The notes below the pieces were generated by a model. The model saw only the letters and a program-made list of their open reading frames with translations, did not search any database and was not told the DNA's origin. From Sulfitobacter sp. F26169L (lineage in GTDB: Bacteria; Pseudomonadota; Alphaproteobacteria; Rhodobacterales; Rhodobacteraceae), in assembly GCF_026410285.1 (NCBI RefSeq), contig NZ_JAPMLP010000011.1:35248-99247 (forward strand): a stretch of 64,000 nucleotides of DNA. Direction: 5' to 3'. A program made the translations under genes and the position numbers. Below are positions 29,670 to 38,662 of this stretch, piece after piece; position 1 is the stretch's first letter, and each line of letters starts with the position of its first letter.

Positions 29670-30749
29670 ATGTCAGACCTGTCCGCCCGCCTTGCGCTGC
29701 CGTATTTGCAGCCGTCCCAGGCCCAGAAACACGTAACCCATAACGAAGCATTGCAGCTGCTGGATATTCTGGTGCAGCTGACGGTAAAGGCGTTTGATGT
29801 CGTTACGCCGCCCGCTGCGCCGCAGGCGGGGGATGTCTATGCCATCGGCGATGCCCCCACCGGAGGGTGGAGCGGGCAGGCCGGAAAGCTGGCGGCCTTT
29901 ACGTCAAACGCGTGGATCTTCATCACCCCGCAGGAGGGCTGGCAGGCGCAGGGCAGCACCGAGCCGCAACCGCGGGTCTGGCGTGCAGGCAGTTGGGAGG
30001 CCGGGCTGTCGAACCTGCCAAGCCTGGGCATTTCGGCGGATGCGGATGCGTTCAACCGCCTTGCGGTTTCGGCACCTGCCACATTGCTGAGCCATGCCGG
30101 CAGCAACCACCGCGTGAAAGTCAACAAGGCCACCCCTGCCGATACCGCAAGCCTGCTGTTTCAGGACGGGTTTTCGGGGCGCGCCGAGATGGGGCTGGCG
30201 GGGAGTAACGATTTTTCTGTCAAAGTGAGTGCGGATGGCACCACATGGCGCACGCCGGTGTTGCTGGAGGCGGGATCGGGGGATGTGCATCTGGCGGATG
30301 GTGCTGTGGTGATCGAGGAGGGAGCTGCGACAAATGCCTTGCGGATGCGCAGCAACGGGGATTTTCGGGTGGGCCGCTGGGCTGGCGGGGTAAACAACGG
30401 TAACATCCTGCTGTACCCCAATGACCGCTGGCCCAGCATTTCATACATGAGCGGCTCTGGCCGTGTGGGGCGGATTTATTACGATATTCAGCTCAATGAC
30501 ATGACCGTCGATACCGGGACGGGGGATTTGCGGTTTCGCGCCAACGGGCCGGAGACAATGCGGCTGACGGCAGACGGGAAGCTGGGCCTCGGGCTGACAT
30601 CGCCAGCGCGCCAGTTGCACCTGAAGGATGCGATGCGCCTGCAACCGGGTGCGGCCCCGGCCAACCCGGCTGCGGGTGATTTGTATTTTGACAGCGCCAC
30701 ATCAAAGCTGTGCTGCCATGATGGCAGTGTCTGGCACGACCTGTTCTGA
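29670..30749 (+). CDS. DUF2793 tail-fibre-like protein
   Basis: A 359-residue protein. The first 110 residues match the DUF2793 pattern: ARLALPYLQPSQAQKHVTHN, EALQLLDILVQL and WIFITPQEGWQAQ. DUF2793 proteins in Rhodobacterales include phage and gene-transfer-agent tail fibres. The C-terminal part has beta-helix-like features and a LTADGKLGLGLTSPARQLHL segment like those of tail spikes and trimeric fibres. It stands in a polysaccharide cluster with no other phage genes. GGAG lies eight bases before the ATG. Function here is unknown; polymer binding is a possibility. Confidence 0.65.
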   Translation: MSDLSARLALPYLQPSQAQKHVTHNEALQLLDILVQLTVKAFDVVTPPAAPQAGDVYAIGDAPTGGWSGQAGKLAAFTSNAWIFITPQEGWQAQGSTEPQPRVWRAGSWEAGLSNLPSLGISADADAFNRLAVSAPATLLSHAGSNHRVKVNKATPADTASLLFQDGFSGRAEMGLAGSNDFSVKVSADGTTWRTPVLLEAGSGDVHLADGAVVIEEGAATNALRMRSNGDFRVGRWAGGVNNGNILLYPNDRWPSISYMSGSGRVGRIYYDIQLNDMTVDTGTGDLRFRANGPETMRLTADGKLGLGLTSPARQLHLKDAMRLQPGAAPANPAAGDLYFDSATSKLCCHDGSVWHDLF

Positions 30750-30786
30750 AACGGCGGGGCGGGGGCGGTGTTCAGGCGGGCGGGGT

Positions 30787-31263
30787 TCAGCCTTTGGCAG
30801 TGGCCCAGACTAGCGGCCGCTTTTCGGCCTGACCGTGCTGGATATAATGCAGCAGTGCAGGCCAGCCCGCGCGTGCGACATCGGGATTGGCCAGATAATA
30901 TTCCATGGAGGAAAACTGCGGCCCGGGATCGCGGCCCTCGAAGGCTCCTGCGCGCAGATAGTGTTCTGCGGCCGATATTCCCAGACCGGCCAGATCGGGA
31001 TCTCTTGCCAGATACCATTTTGCCTCGAACAGGTCGCTCTTTTGCAGGATGTCGAGCTGTTCTTCCATTTTTGGTGTGCCTTGGACGGGGCCGTTGAACC
31101 AGACCGTCTGTCCGATCCGCGCCAGCACCAGTTCGGTGGCGTGGCGGTGTTCCGTCTCTTGACGATAGGTTGCGTCTGTACGCTCGGCGCGTTCAGTGCG
31201 TAGGCGCAAAATTTCCGCGCGCAGCATCTGCTGGATTTCAAGAGGATCGGGGCCTGTGCTCAT
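30787..31263 (-). CDS. Small coiled-coil protein ending in the shared module (paralogue of 6411-6959)
   Basis: A 158-residue protein. Residues 8-50 are a charged helix (LEIQQMLRAEILRLRTER), residues 78-144 a module copy with [31 protein letters not shown] and EYYLANPDV. It aligns over its whole length with the product of 6411-6959. The ATG at 31263 (MSTGPD) is chosen because the paralogue starts at the equivalent point. The frame is open much further upstream, but that part is antisense to the 31450 gene and is not protein-like. Confidence 0.75.
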   Translation of the reverse strand: MSTGPDPLEIQQMLRAEILRLRTERAERTDATYRQETEHRHATELVLARIGQTVWFNGPVQGTPKMEEQLDILQKSDLFEAKWYLARDPDLAGLGISAAEHYLRAGAFEGRDPGPQFSSMEYYLANPDVARAGWPALLHYIQHGQAEKRPLVWATAKG

Positions 31264-31449
31264 GCGTGTGTACCTGTCATTTCTGATGTGAAGGCTCTTT
31301 ATCACCGTAAAAGATATATTGCACCTGTCATATTGGGCCTGATACCGCGTGTTTGGCGCAGAGCCCTTGCCCTTCATCCCGGATTGAACAAGAACAAAAG
31401 CAGCATCTGTATCGTTGAAACATATGTGTATTGGTAAGCGGAGCATTGA

Positions 31450-34221
31450 GTGGACAACGATAACCCAGTGAAGGTCGAGCGCGACAGGTTTGACCCTGTC
31501 TGGTATCTGCGAACCTACGATGATGTGCGACAGGCCAACATCGATCCGTGGCACCACTATGATACGATGGGGGCCGCCGAGGGGCGGCTGGGGGTGCCGG
31601 TGCAGGCGCTGGACCTTGATTTCATGCTGTGGCGCGGATTCGATGGGATGGTGCTGCCGATGCTGCACGATCTGACGCGCGCGGACACCGCCCGGGAGCG
31701 TGCGGCGGCGGGGTGGGCGCTGGCGCGCTGGTATTACGACCGTGGCGAGATGGCGCGCGCGCGCGACATGATCGAAGTGTTCTTTGCCCAAAGCTGCAGC
31801 GTGCAAATTCCCCGCAACCCCGGCCCGTGGTTGTTGGGGGTGCAGGTGCTGCTGGCTTGCGATGATCCGGACCGCGCGGAAAGTATTCTGGCGACAGCGC
31901 GCGCGCATTTTGACAGCCACGCCGATCTGGATCTGGCCGGCATGCTGTGTGACAAATACCGTGGCGGCACGGATGCGCAGCTTAACACCCGTCTGGGGGC
32001 CATTTATGAGCGCCATGATCTGGTGCCTGTCTGTCTGGGCAAAGGATCGGGTGCGCGGTTTGACAGGCTGTGCGCAACGGCGCAGGCCCGCGTGGGCGAA
32101 GGGCCGGTGGTCAGCGTGATCATGCCCGTCTTTAACGCGGCGGATGTGCTGGGCCATGCGGTGGAAGGGCTGCTGGCGCAAAGCTGGCAGAACCTTGAAA
32201 TCCTGATTGTCGATGATGCCTCGGATGATGACAGCGTAGAGGTTGCACAGCGGTACGCTTCGCGTGATCCGCGTATCCGTGTGCTGGCGCAGGCGCGCAA
32301 TGGCGGTGCCTATCAGGCGCGCAACATCGGGCTGGCGGCGGCGACGGGTGATTTCTTTACCGTACATGACGCCGATGACTGGTCCCATCCCGACAAGATA
32401 AAGATGCAGGTCAACGCCCTGATAGAGGATACCACCCTGAGCGCTACGGTGACCCATATGGTGCGCGTCAGCGAGGATCTGGACATGACGCGCTGGCGGC
32501 TGGAGGACGGCTGGGTCTATCGCAACGTCTCCTCGCTGATGATGCGGATATCGCTGCGCGAGCGGCTGGGATACTGGGACCGCGCGCGGGTCAGTGCGGA
32601 TACAGAATACTATTACCGCATACAGGCCGCTGACGGGGCGCAGGCGATCCGCGAAATTCTGGAGGGTGTGCCGCTGTCGTTTGCGCGCACCACGGCGCAA
32701 TCGCTGACCCAGCAGAGCGGCACCCATCTGCGCAGCCAGTTTGTCGGCCTGCGCCGTGATTATATCGAGGCGGCCCAGCGGTGGCACAGACGCGCACAGG
32801 ATGCAGGCAGCCTGTATATGCCCCAAAACCCCGATGTGCGCCCGTTTCGGGTGCCCGCGGCGATAGCGTCGCAGGACCGCCAGCCGCCCCCGACAGATGT
32901 CGACATCCTGCGCGGCTCGCCGCTGTTTGATCCGCAATGGTATCAACTGGCCAATCTGGATGTGCTGTTTGCCGATATGGACCCTGTGCGCCACTATCTG
33001 GACGGGGGCGCGCGCGAAAACCGCGATACAGGGCCGGGGTTCAGCAGCGGCGCCTACCGTCTGGCGCAAAAGCTGGACGAAGATGAAAACCCCTTGATCC
33101 ACTGGGAAACGCAGGGCCGTGCGGGCGGCGGCGGCCCTTTGCCGGTTTTTCAGGGCGAGATCACGGGCAAGGTATCGGTACTGGTGTTTGCCCATAGTGC
33201 GGGCAAGACGTTTTTTGGCGCCGAGCGCAGCCTGCTGGATGTGGTGGGGCGGATGGCCGAACGCGGGCTGGCCCCTGTTGTGGTGCTGCCCACGCTGCGC
33301 AACCCCGAATATCTGGAACGTTTGTTGCCGATCACCGCTGCCGTTGAGGTGATGCCGCAGCTGTGGCGCTTTGGCAGCCGCGCGCCGCACCCCGATACGT
33401 TGATGGTGGCCGCGCGCCTGATTGAAAAATACAAACCCGACACCGTGCATGTGAATACACTGGTGCTGGATGCGCCGCTGGTTGCGGCGCGGGCGGCGGG
33501 GTGCGAAACCGTGGTGCATGTGCGCGAACTGCCTGCACAGGATGCGGGCCTGTGCCGTATTCTGGGAACAGACCCCGAAACCCTGCACAAACAATTGCTG
33601 GAACAGGCCGACCGGTTTGTGGCCAATTCCGCTGTTGTCGCCGACTGGCTGGCCTGCCCCGAGCGCACGGTGATCCGGCCCAATTCGGTGAACGATGATC
33701 TGTTTGATCTGCCCTTCCGCCCCGATGGGCCGCTGACGGTGGGGCTGATCAGCAGCAATGTTGCCAAAAAGGGCATCGGTGATTTCCTGAAAGTGGCGGA
33801 ACTGGCGCTGGCGGCAGGCAGCACCATGCGGTTTGCCCTGATCGGGCCGCCGACACAGGATCTGCACGTCTTGCAGCCCTTCGCGTCCAACGTGGAATTC
33901 CGCGGCTATGCCCGTACCGCGCAACACGCCATTGCACAGACCGATGTGGTGGTCAGCCTGTCGCGCTTTGCTGAATCCTTTGGCCGCACCGTGCTGGAGG
34001 CGATGGCCGCAGGCCGCCCTGTGGTGTGCTATGACCGCGGTGCGCCCCCGTCGATTGTGCGCAGCGGCGAGACAGGGTTTGTGGTGCCGGCCGATGATCC
34101 GCAACAGGTGCTGGAAGCGCTGATGACACTGGACGCCGCACGCGGACAGCTGATGCAGATGAGCCGCGCCGCAAGGGTGCGCGCGCAGGCGTTGCAAGCA
34201 CTGGCCAAACAGGACGGTTAG
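31450..34221 (+). CDS. GT2-GT4 fusion glycosyltransferase with two modules
   Basis: A 923-residue protein. Residues 13-47 are a partial module (RFDPVWYLRTYDDV). Residues about 220-420 are a GT2 domain: VSVIMPVFNAADVLGHAVEG, ILIVDDASDDDS, VHDADDWSHP as DxD. Residues 492-556 are a full module (LFDPQWYQLANLDV). Residues about 575-915 are a GT4 domain: GAERSLLDVVG, NSAVVADWLACPERTVIRPN, SRFAESFGRTVLEAMAAGRP with the EX7E-type motif. The start is GTG with GGAG upstream. The two enzymes could act in sequence on one chain. Confidence 0.85.
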   Translation: MDNDNPVKVERDRFDPVWYLRTYDDVRQANIDPWHHYDTMGAAEGRLGVPVQALDLDFMLWRGFDGMVLPMLHDLTRADTARERAAAGWALARWYYDRGEMARARDMIEVFFAQSCSVQIPRNPGPWLLGVQVLLACDDPDRAESILATARAHFDSHADLDLAGMLCDKYRGGTDAQLNTRLGAIYERHDLVPVCLGKGSGARFDRLCATAQARVGEGPVVSVIMPVFNAADVLGHAVEGLLAQSWQNLEILIVDDASDDDSVEVAQRYASRDPRIRVLAQARNGGAYQARNIGLAAATGDFFTVHDADDWSHPDKIKMQVNALIEDTTLSATVTHMVRVSEDLDMTRWRLEDGWVYRNVSSLMMRISLRERLGYWDRARVSADTEYYYRIQAADGAQAIREILEGVPLSFARTTAQSLTQQSGTHLRSQFVGLRRDYIEAAQRWHRRAQDAGSLYMPQNPDVRPFRVPAAIASQDRQPPPTDVDILRGSPLFDPQWYQLANLDVLFADMDPVRHYLDGGARENRDTGPGFSSGAYRLAQKLDEDENPLIHWETQGRAGGGGPLPVFQGEITGKVSVLVFAHSAGKTFFGAERSLLDVVGRMAERGLAPVVVLPTLRNPEYLERLLPITAAVEVMPQLWRFGSRAPHPDTLMVAARLIEKYKPDTVHVNTLVLDAPLVAARAAGCETVVHVRELPAQDAGLCRILGTDPETLHKQLLEQADRFVANSAVVADWLACPERTVIRPNSVNDDLFDLPFRPDGPLTVGLISSNVAKKGIGDFLKVAELALAAGSTMRFALIGPPTQDLHVLQPFASNVEFRGYARTAQHAIAQTDVVVSLSRFAESFGRTVLEAMAAGRPVVCYDRGAPPSIVRSGETGFVVPADDPQQVLEALMTLDAARGQLMQMSRAARVRAQALQALAKQDG

Positions 34222-34222
34222 T

Positions 34223-34258
34223 CCTGTCCGGCCTGCGCTTTGCTGCGGCCGGGGCAGG
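34223..34258 (+). terminator. GC-rich hairpin after the GT2-GT4 gene
   Basis: CCTG-T-CCGGCC pairs with GGCCGG-GG-CAGG around an eleven- to sixteen-base loop, starting two bases after the stop. Only TT follows, so it is a moderate terminator candidate. Confidence 0.45.
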
Positions 34259-34357
34259 TTGCCCTACCGCCCTGATAAGTCGTAATAGAGGAAAAATTGT
34301 GCCTGCCTGCATCCCTGCGGATGTGTGGACATTTCGCAGCGCTGTATGGAGACAACT

Positions 34358-35704
34358 ATGAAGATCGCCGTATCGGAAGTGTACACTTCCCGCCATCACC
34401 CGATCAGGGTCCAGTTCGAGGGCACGCCGGATCACCATGACATCCACCATCGAAGGAAGCTGCGCGAGGCGAATAAGCGCGGCGGCCTGAACATGACAAC
34501 TGTAGATGTGGATCTGGTCAACGGGGCACGTCTGGATGCTATACACCCCGATCTTCTGGGGTTAGTGACGTTGCTGATTGTGGCGCCGTTCTCGCGCCGC
34601 TGCGTCGAGCTGGATTTTCCGGTGAGTAACGGATTTGTCAAAGTTGTGCGCGATAATCTTATCCGGCTGGATGCGCCGATTGATCCTGCACTACAGCGGC
34701 GCAAGGTGGGACCCGATGCGCGCCCCGGTCTTGCGTTCAGTGGCGGGGTTGATTCCTGTGCAGCCCTGTCGGTGATGCCAAAAAACACCGTGCCGGTCTT
34801 TTTGCGCCGTCGCGTTCCCGAACACGGGGCGGCGGGAAATTACGATGAAAGTGCCGCGCTGATCAGTTGCGAGCGGGTGCGCCGATACGGATTTGACATG
34901 CGCCAGATCGAAACCACGCTGGAGTTTATCCGCCGCCCTGTTGGCAATCCGGTGGACTGGTCGAATTCGGCGCCGGCGATCCTTAATGCGGATGCACTCG
35001 GGCTGAGCTCGATCTCCTTCGGCTCAATTGCAGAATCTGTTTTCTCGACCGGCGGGTCGCGGTTTTCGGATATGCGCAAACGGGCGGTCTATGCCAAATG
35101 GGCGCCGATATTCGAATATTGCAACATCCCCATGTCATTTCCCACCGCATCGCTGAGCGAGGTGCTGACATCAAAGATATGCGGAGTCTCCGAGTATGAT
35201 TTCCTGCCGCAGTCCTGTGTCAGGGGCAGACCGGGTGAACCGTGTCACAACTGCTTCAAGTGCTTTCGCAAAGGTTTGGTGGAGGCTGCACTGCGCGAGA
35301 CGGCCCCGCCGCCTGTCCTGATCGAGAACGCACAGCGTAGCCGTGAAATTATGGGTAAACTGGCCGAAGTCCCTATTCATCACGAGATTGTGCTGTCATG
35401 GGCGATGAAAAACAGACACCTTGCGCAAGATGCGTTGACCGACGGTCTGCGCCGGAAACTGGAGGTTGTTACCGCCTACGGGGACTCGCTGAATTTTGTC
35501 GGAAAATACTATCCCGCAGGTATGGCCTATACGGTTGCGCCGATGCGCGAGGAGGTGGAGGCAAACATTGCACGGTTCTGTGATCCCATGACCCCGCAAG
35601 AGGCGGATCATTTCGAGGCATGGAACGCCAAAGGATTTGTGACCGACCCGTCTTATATAACGGGGGCACAACAGCTCGATACAATGCTGGAACAGGTGGG
35701 CTAG
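34358..35704 (+). CDS. PP-loop ATP-pyrophosphatase-type protein
   Basis: A 448-residue protein with the ATP-binding loop FSGGVDSCAAL at residues 127-137, the signature of adenylating PP-loop enzymes. A Cys cluster follows near residue 290 (CVRGRPGEPCHNCFKCFRKG), which may bind a metal, as in some PP-loop enzymes. The N-terminal 110 residues are unassigned (DUF6395-like by impression, not checked). The ATG at 34358 is chosen because GGAG lies six bases upstream. It sits between glycosyltransferase and capsule-export genes, so a sugar-modifying role is likely, but the substrate is unknown. Confidence 0.68.
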   Translation: MKIAVSEVYTSRHHPIRVQFEGTPDHHDIHHRRKLREANKRGGLNMTTVDVDLVNGARLDAIHPDLLGLVTLLIVAPFSRRCVELDFPVSNGFVKVVRDNLIRLDAPIDPALQRRKVGPDARPGLAFSGGVDSCAALSVMPKNTVPVFLRRRVPEHGAAGNYDESAALISCERVRRYGFDMRQIETTLEFIRRPVGNPVDWSNSAPAILNADALGLSSISFGSIAESVFSTGGSRFSDMRKRAVYAKWAPIFEYCNIPMSFPTASLSEVLTSKICGVSEYDFLPQSCVRGRPGEPCHNCFKCFRKGLVEAALRETAPPPVLIENAQRSREIMGKLAEVPIHHEIVLSWAMKNRHLAQDALTDGLRRKLEVVTAYGDSLNFVGKYYPAGMAYTVAPMREEVEANIARFCDPMTPQEADHFEAWNAKGFVTDPSYITGAQQLDTMLEQVG

Positions 35705-35710
35705 CGCGCG

Positions 35711-36388
35711 TCAGCGCATCCACGGCGGCAGTGCGCCTTTCATGATGTGATCGTAATGTTCGATCGCACGGGCGACTTTTGCGTAATAGAAAAACCGCCC
35801 GTTTTGTAACACCACACCTGAAGTGCACATGCGCTCCAGCTGGGCCATGGAGTGGGAGACAATGATTGCACCCGAGGTGCTGAGGCGTTCATGCAGGATG
35901 GCCTCGCTTTTGGCCTTGAACGAGCCGTCGCCAACGGCGGTGATTTCGTCAATCAGGTAGGTATCGAACTTGACCGCCATGGACATCGCAAACGCAAGCC
36001 GCGAGCGCATCCCCGAGGAATAGGTGCGCACGGGCTGTTCGAAATGCGCGCCCAGTTCCGAAAACTCGCGCGCGAAAGCGCACATATCGTCAGTATCGAT
36101 GCCGTAGATACGGGCGACAAATTTCACATTCTGCGCGCCTGTCAGATCGCCGTGAAACGACCCGGCAAAACCCACCGGCCATGACACCGACCCGTGCGGA
36201 ATGATCTCTCCGCTGTCGGGGGAAACCGACCCCGCGATCATCTTGAGCATGGTGGATTTTCCCGCCCCGTTCGATCCGATCAGCCCGATGGTTTCACCCT
36301 TCGGGAAGGTGAAGTTGATATCGCGCGCCACCACTTTGATGTGACCGTTCAAGCGATACGACTTATGCAGGCCGCGCAGTTCGATCAT
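35711..36388 (-). CDS. Capsular polysaccharide ABC transporter ATP-binding protein (KpsT-like)
   Basis: A 225-residue ATPase of the polysaccharide-export ABC family. Walker A is GSNGAGKST, the signature is YSSGMRSRL, Walker B is TYLIDEI with the catalytic Glu, and the switch His is in IIVSHSM. PVGFAGSFHGDLTGAQNV after Walker A is typical of KpsT/CtrD. It starts three bases after the stop of the KpsE-like gene and pairs with the permease at 37763-38593, which is on the opposite strand. Confidence 0.92.
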   Translation of the reverse strand: MIELRGLHKSYRLNGHIKVVARDINFTFPKGETIGLIGSNGAGKSTMLKMIAGSVSPDSGEIIPHGSVSWPVGFAGSFHGDLTGAQNVKFVARIYGIDTDDMCAFAREFSELGAHFEQPVRTYSSGMRSRLAFAMSMAVKFDTYLIDEITAVGDGSFKAKSEAILHERLSTSGAIIVSHSMAQLERMCTSGVVLQNGRFFYYAKVARAIEHYDHIMKGALPPWMR

Positions 36389-36391
36389 GGG

Positions 36392-37663
36392 CTAGCGCCG
36401 GTCGCGGACAGAGTAATAGACCAGCACGCCGATGCTCCAGATCAGCAGCAGGAAAAACGCGGTGATGGCGCTGAAAATAAACCTGTCGGGATAGCGTGCC
36501 GATTGCGGCATGCTGGGATGTGTGTAGGGGGCCAGATAGCGGTTTTGCCGCTCGGCTTCCGCGATGGCGCTGTCCAGTGCGGCAAGCGCCTTGAGGTAGG
36601 TTTGCTGGGCATACTCCAGATCGACTGTCAGCCGCTCGAATTCGCCTGCAAGGTTGGAAAAGTTGATCCCGCCTTCACGGCTTTCGGAGGTTTTGCCGAA
36701 TTGCGCGCGCTCGATATCGATAAGGTTTTCGATTACCGTAATGCGGCGCTGTTCGGTGACCATGCGCCGGTCGGTGTCGCTCATCCCTTCCAGCAGCAGC
36801 AGGTTGAGATCAATCCGTGCCTTGGCAAGCTGCTGTTCGAGCGAGTTGAGAATCCCGATCTGCCCCTGCACTGCCGCCTCCAGATTGATGGTGCGGTTTT
36901 CGGAGCGGAACTTTGTCAGCGCCTCGCGCGCCGTGCGCAGCCGTGCCTGCGCGGTTTCCAGATCAACCCGCGCATAGCGGGTGTTGTTGTCGCGCGCGAT
37001 GGCCGACAGCCTGTTGATCAACAGCGAGCTTTCCTCAACGATCTGTTCGGCAATCTGCTTGGCGTCTTCGGGGCGGAAAGCATGCACACGCAACTCGATC
37101 AATGCGGTGCCCTGATCATAATGCAACTCGACCATACGCCGCCAGTAATCCACCAGATCCTCGATCTGGCCGGTGGGGCGGTAGGCAAAAACCGGATCGA
37201 AGGCGGGCACGGTATAGGCCTCGACCAGATCGATTTTCTCCAGCACCCGTTCGACCATGTCCTGACTGTGAATGAATTCGTTCAGGATGTCGGTGTCTGA
37301 TGAAGATGTGCCCGACACGCTTGACAGGCTGCCCAGCAGATCGGCAGCCGAGCTTAGCTCCTCGGCGCGCACGGCAAAGCCTGCCTTGGAGATATATTGA
37401 TCGGATGCGATGGTAAAAAGATAGAAAATAGTCACGGCAAGAGGTGCAAGCACCACCAGAATAAAGCTCGCCAGCATCCATGCATGGCGTTTGCGCGGAC
37501 GTGCCGCACCCGCACTTGGCGGAACGCGGTTTGGTTTGCCTTGGGGTTTTTGCGCGCCGGCCTTGGCAGCGGCGGGGGCCTGTTTTGCAGCGGGCGCAGG
37601 GGGTGTTTGTTGTGTAATCGGAACAATCCTTTTGGCCACAGCCCTGTCAACGGGCGATAACAA
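36392..37663 (-). CDS. Capsule export inner-membrane protein (KpsE/CtrB-like)
   Basis: A 423-residue polysaccharide co-polymerase type protein. A Pro/Ala/Lys-rich cytoplasmic N-tail is followed by one membrane helix (about 62-86, HAWMLASFILVVLAPLAVTI), a long periplasmic coiled-coil domain and a second helix near the C-terminus (about 396-416). SAITAFFLLLIWSIGVLVYY ends the chain. This is the KpsE/BexC/CtrB layout. The start is uncertain: TTG at 37663 gives the longest form and GTG at 37639 is possible. Confidence 0.88.
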   Translation of the reverse strand: MLSPVDRAVAKRIVPITQQTPPAPAAKQAPAAAKAGAQKPQGKPNRVPPSAGAARPRKRHAWMLASFILVVLAPLAVTIFYLFTIASDQYISKAGFAVRAEELSSAADLLGSLSSVSGTSSSDTDILNEFIHSQDMVERVLEKIDLVEAYTVPAFDPVFAYRPTGQIEDLVDYWRRMVELHYDQGTALIELRVHAFRPEDAKQIAEQIVEESSLLINRLSAIARDNNTRYARVDLETAQARLRTAREALTKFRSENRTINLEAAVQGQIGILNSLEQQLAKARIDLNLLLLEGMSDTDRRMVTEQRRITVIENLIDIERAQFGKTSESREGGINFSNLAGEFERLTVDLEYAQQTYLKALAALDSAIAEAERQNRYLAPYTHPSMPQSARYPDRFIFSAITAFFLLLIWSIGVLVYYSVRDRR

Positions 37664-37762
37664 GCTCTTTAGCGATGCATCGGATTTTACGCCTCGCTAT
37701 GCAAGGAAAAATCTCTTACCACACAAGACCAGACGGTGATACCAAAAGAGTGCAGAGCGGAT

Positions 37763-38593
37763 ATGGCAGAGCCTAAACCATCGTTGGATGCAGGTGTACC
37801 CTATGGCGGGGTGCGGTTGCCTGCGCGCCGCAAGGCCGCCTCCGTGCGCGCGGTTCTGGCGTTGATCCTGCGTGAAATGTCAACATCTTACGGCCGCTCT
37901 CCGGGGGGGTATATCTGGACAATCATCGAACCGGTCGGCGGTGTGCTGGTGTTGTCCTTTGTCTTTTCGTTTCTGTTGCGCAGCCCGCCTTTGGGAAGCA
38001 GTTTTCTGGTGTTTTACGCCACGGGCATGTTGCCGTTTCTGGCCTATAGCGCGATTTCCAACAAGATCGCGGCGGCGATCCAGTTTTCCAAACCGCTGCT
38101 GGCCTATCCTTCTGTCACCTATATCGATGCGCTGGTGGCGCGGCTGGTTCTTGAAACGATGACCCAGCTGATTGTAGGGCTGCTTATCTTTACCTTCATC
38201 CTGACATGGACCCAAGAAGCCGTGAGCCTTGATTTCGGGGCCATCGGGCTGGCCTGTCTGATGATTGTTGCCCTCGGGGTGGGGATCGGCCTGACCAACA
38301 GCTTTCTCAACAGTATGTTCCCGATCTGGACAACGCTGTGGGCGGTGCTGAACCGGCCTTTATTCCTGATCTCGGGTATTTTCTTTCTGGTCGAGCCGCT
38401 GCCCGAAAAATTCCGCGATATTCTTTTATACAATCCGCTTGTTCACATTATCTCGACCATGCGGTCGGGGTTCTACGCAACATATGACGCGCCCTATGCA
38501 TCGCCGGCCTATGTCTTTACCTGTGCAATTATACCCGCTGCACTGGGCATGTTGCTGCTGCATCGCTACCACAAAGATATTCTTGAAATATGA
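37763..38593 (+). CDS. Capsule export ABC permease (KpsM-like)
   Basis: A 276-residue ABC-2 type permease with about six membrane helices. LREMSTSYGRSPGGYIWTII before the first helix and GVLVLSFVFSFLL are typical of KpsM/CtrC. It is divergent from the KpsT/KpsE-like pair across about 100 bp, which must carry both promoters. The ATG at 37763 is preferred over a GTG at 37736; neither has a strong ribosome site. No kpsC, kpsS or kpsD homologue is in the window. Confidence 0.88.
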   Translation: MAEPKPSLDAGVPYGGVRLPARRKAASVRAVLALILREMSTSYGRSPGGYIWTIIEPVGGVLVLSFVFSFLLRSPPLGSSFLVFYATGMLPFLAYSAISNKIAAAIQFSKPLLAYPSVTYIDALVARLVLETMTQLIVGLLIFTFILTWTQEAVSLDFGAIGLACLMIVALGVGIGLTNSFLNSMFPIWTTLWAVLNRPLFLISGIFFLVEPLPEKFRDILLYNPLVHIISTMRSGFYATYDAPYASPAYVFTCAIIPAALGMLLLHRYHKDILEI

Positions 38594-38662
38594 CCGGAAC
38601 GTCAGCGAATTGCGCAGCCATGCCCGAGTTGATATGGCAAACAAAATTTTAGGATTACCGGC

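Noticed and set aside
31264..34197. Long upstream extension of the small module protein gene
   Set aside because: Antisense to the GT2-GT4 fusion gene; the paralogue at 6411 supports a start at 31263.
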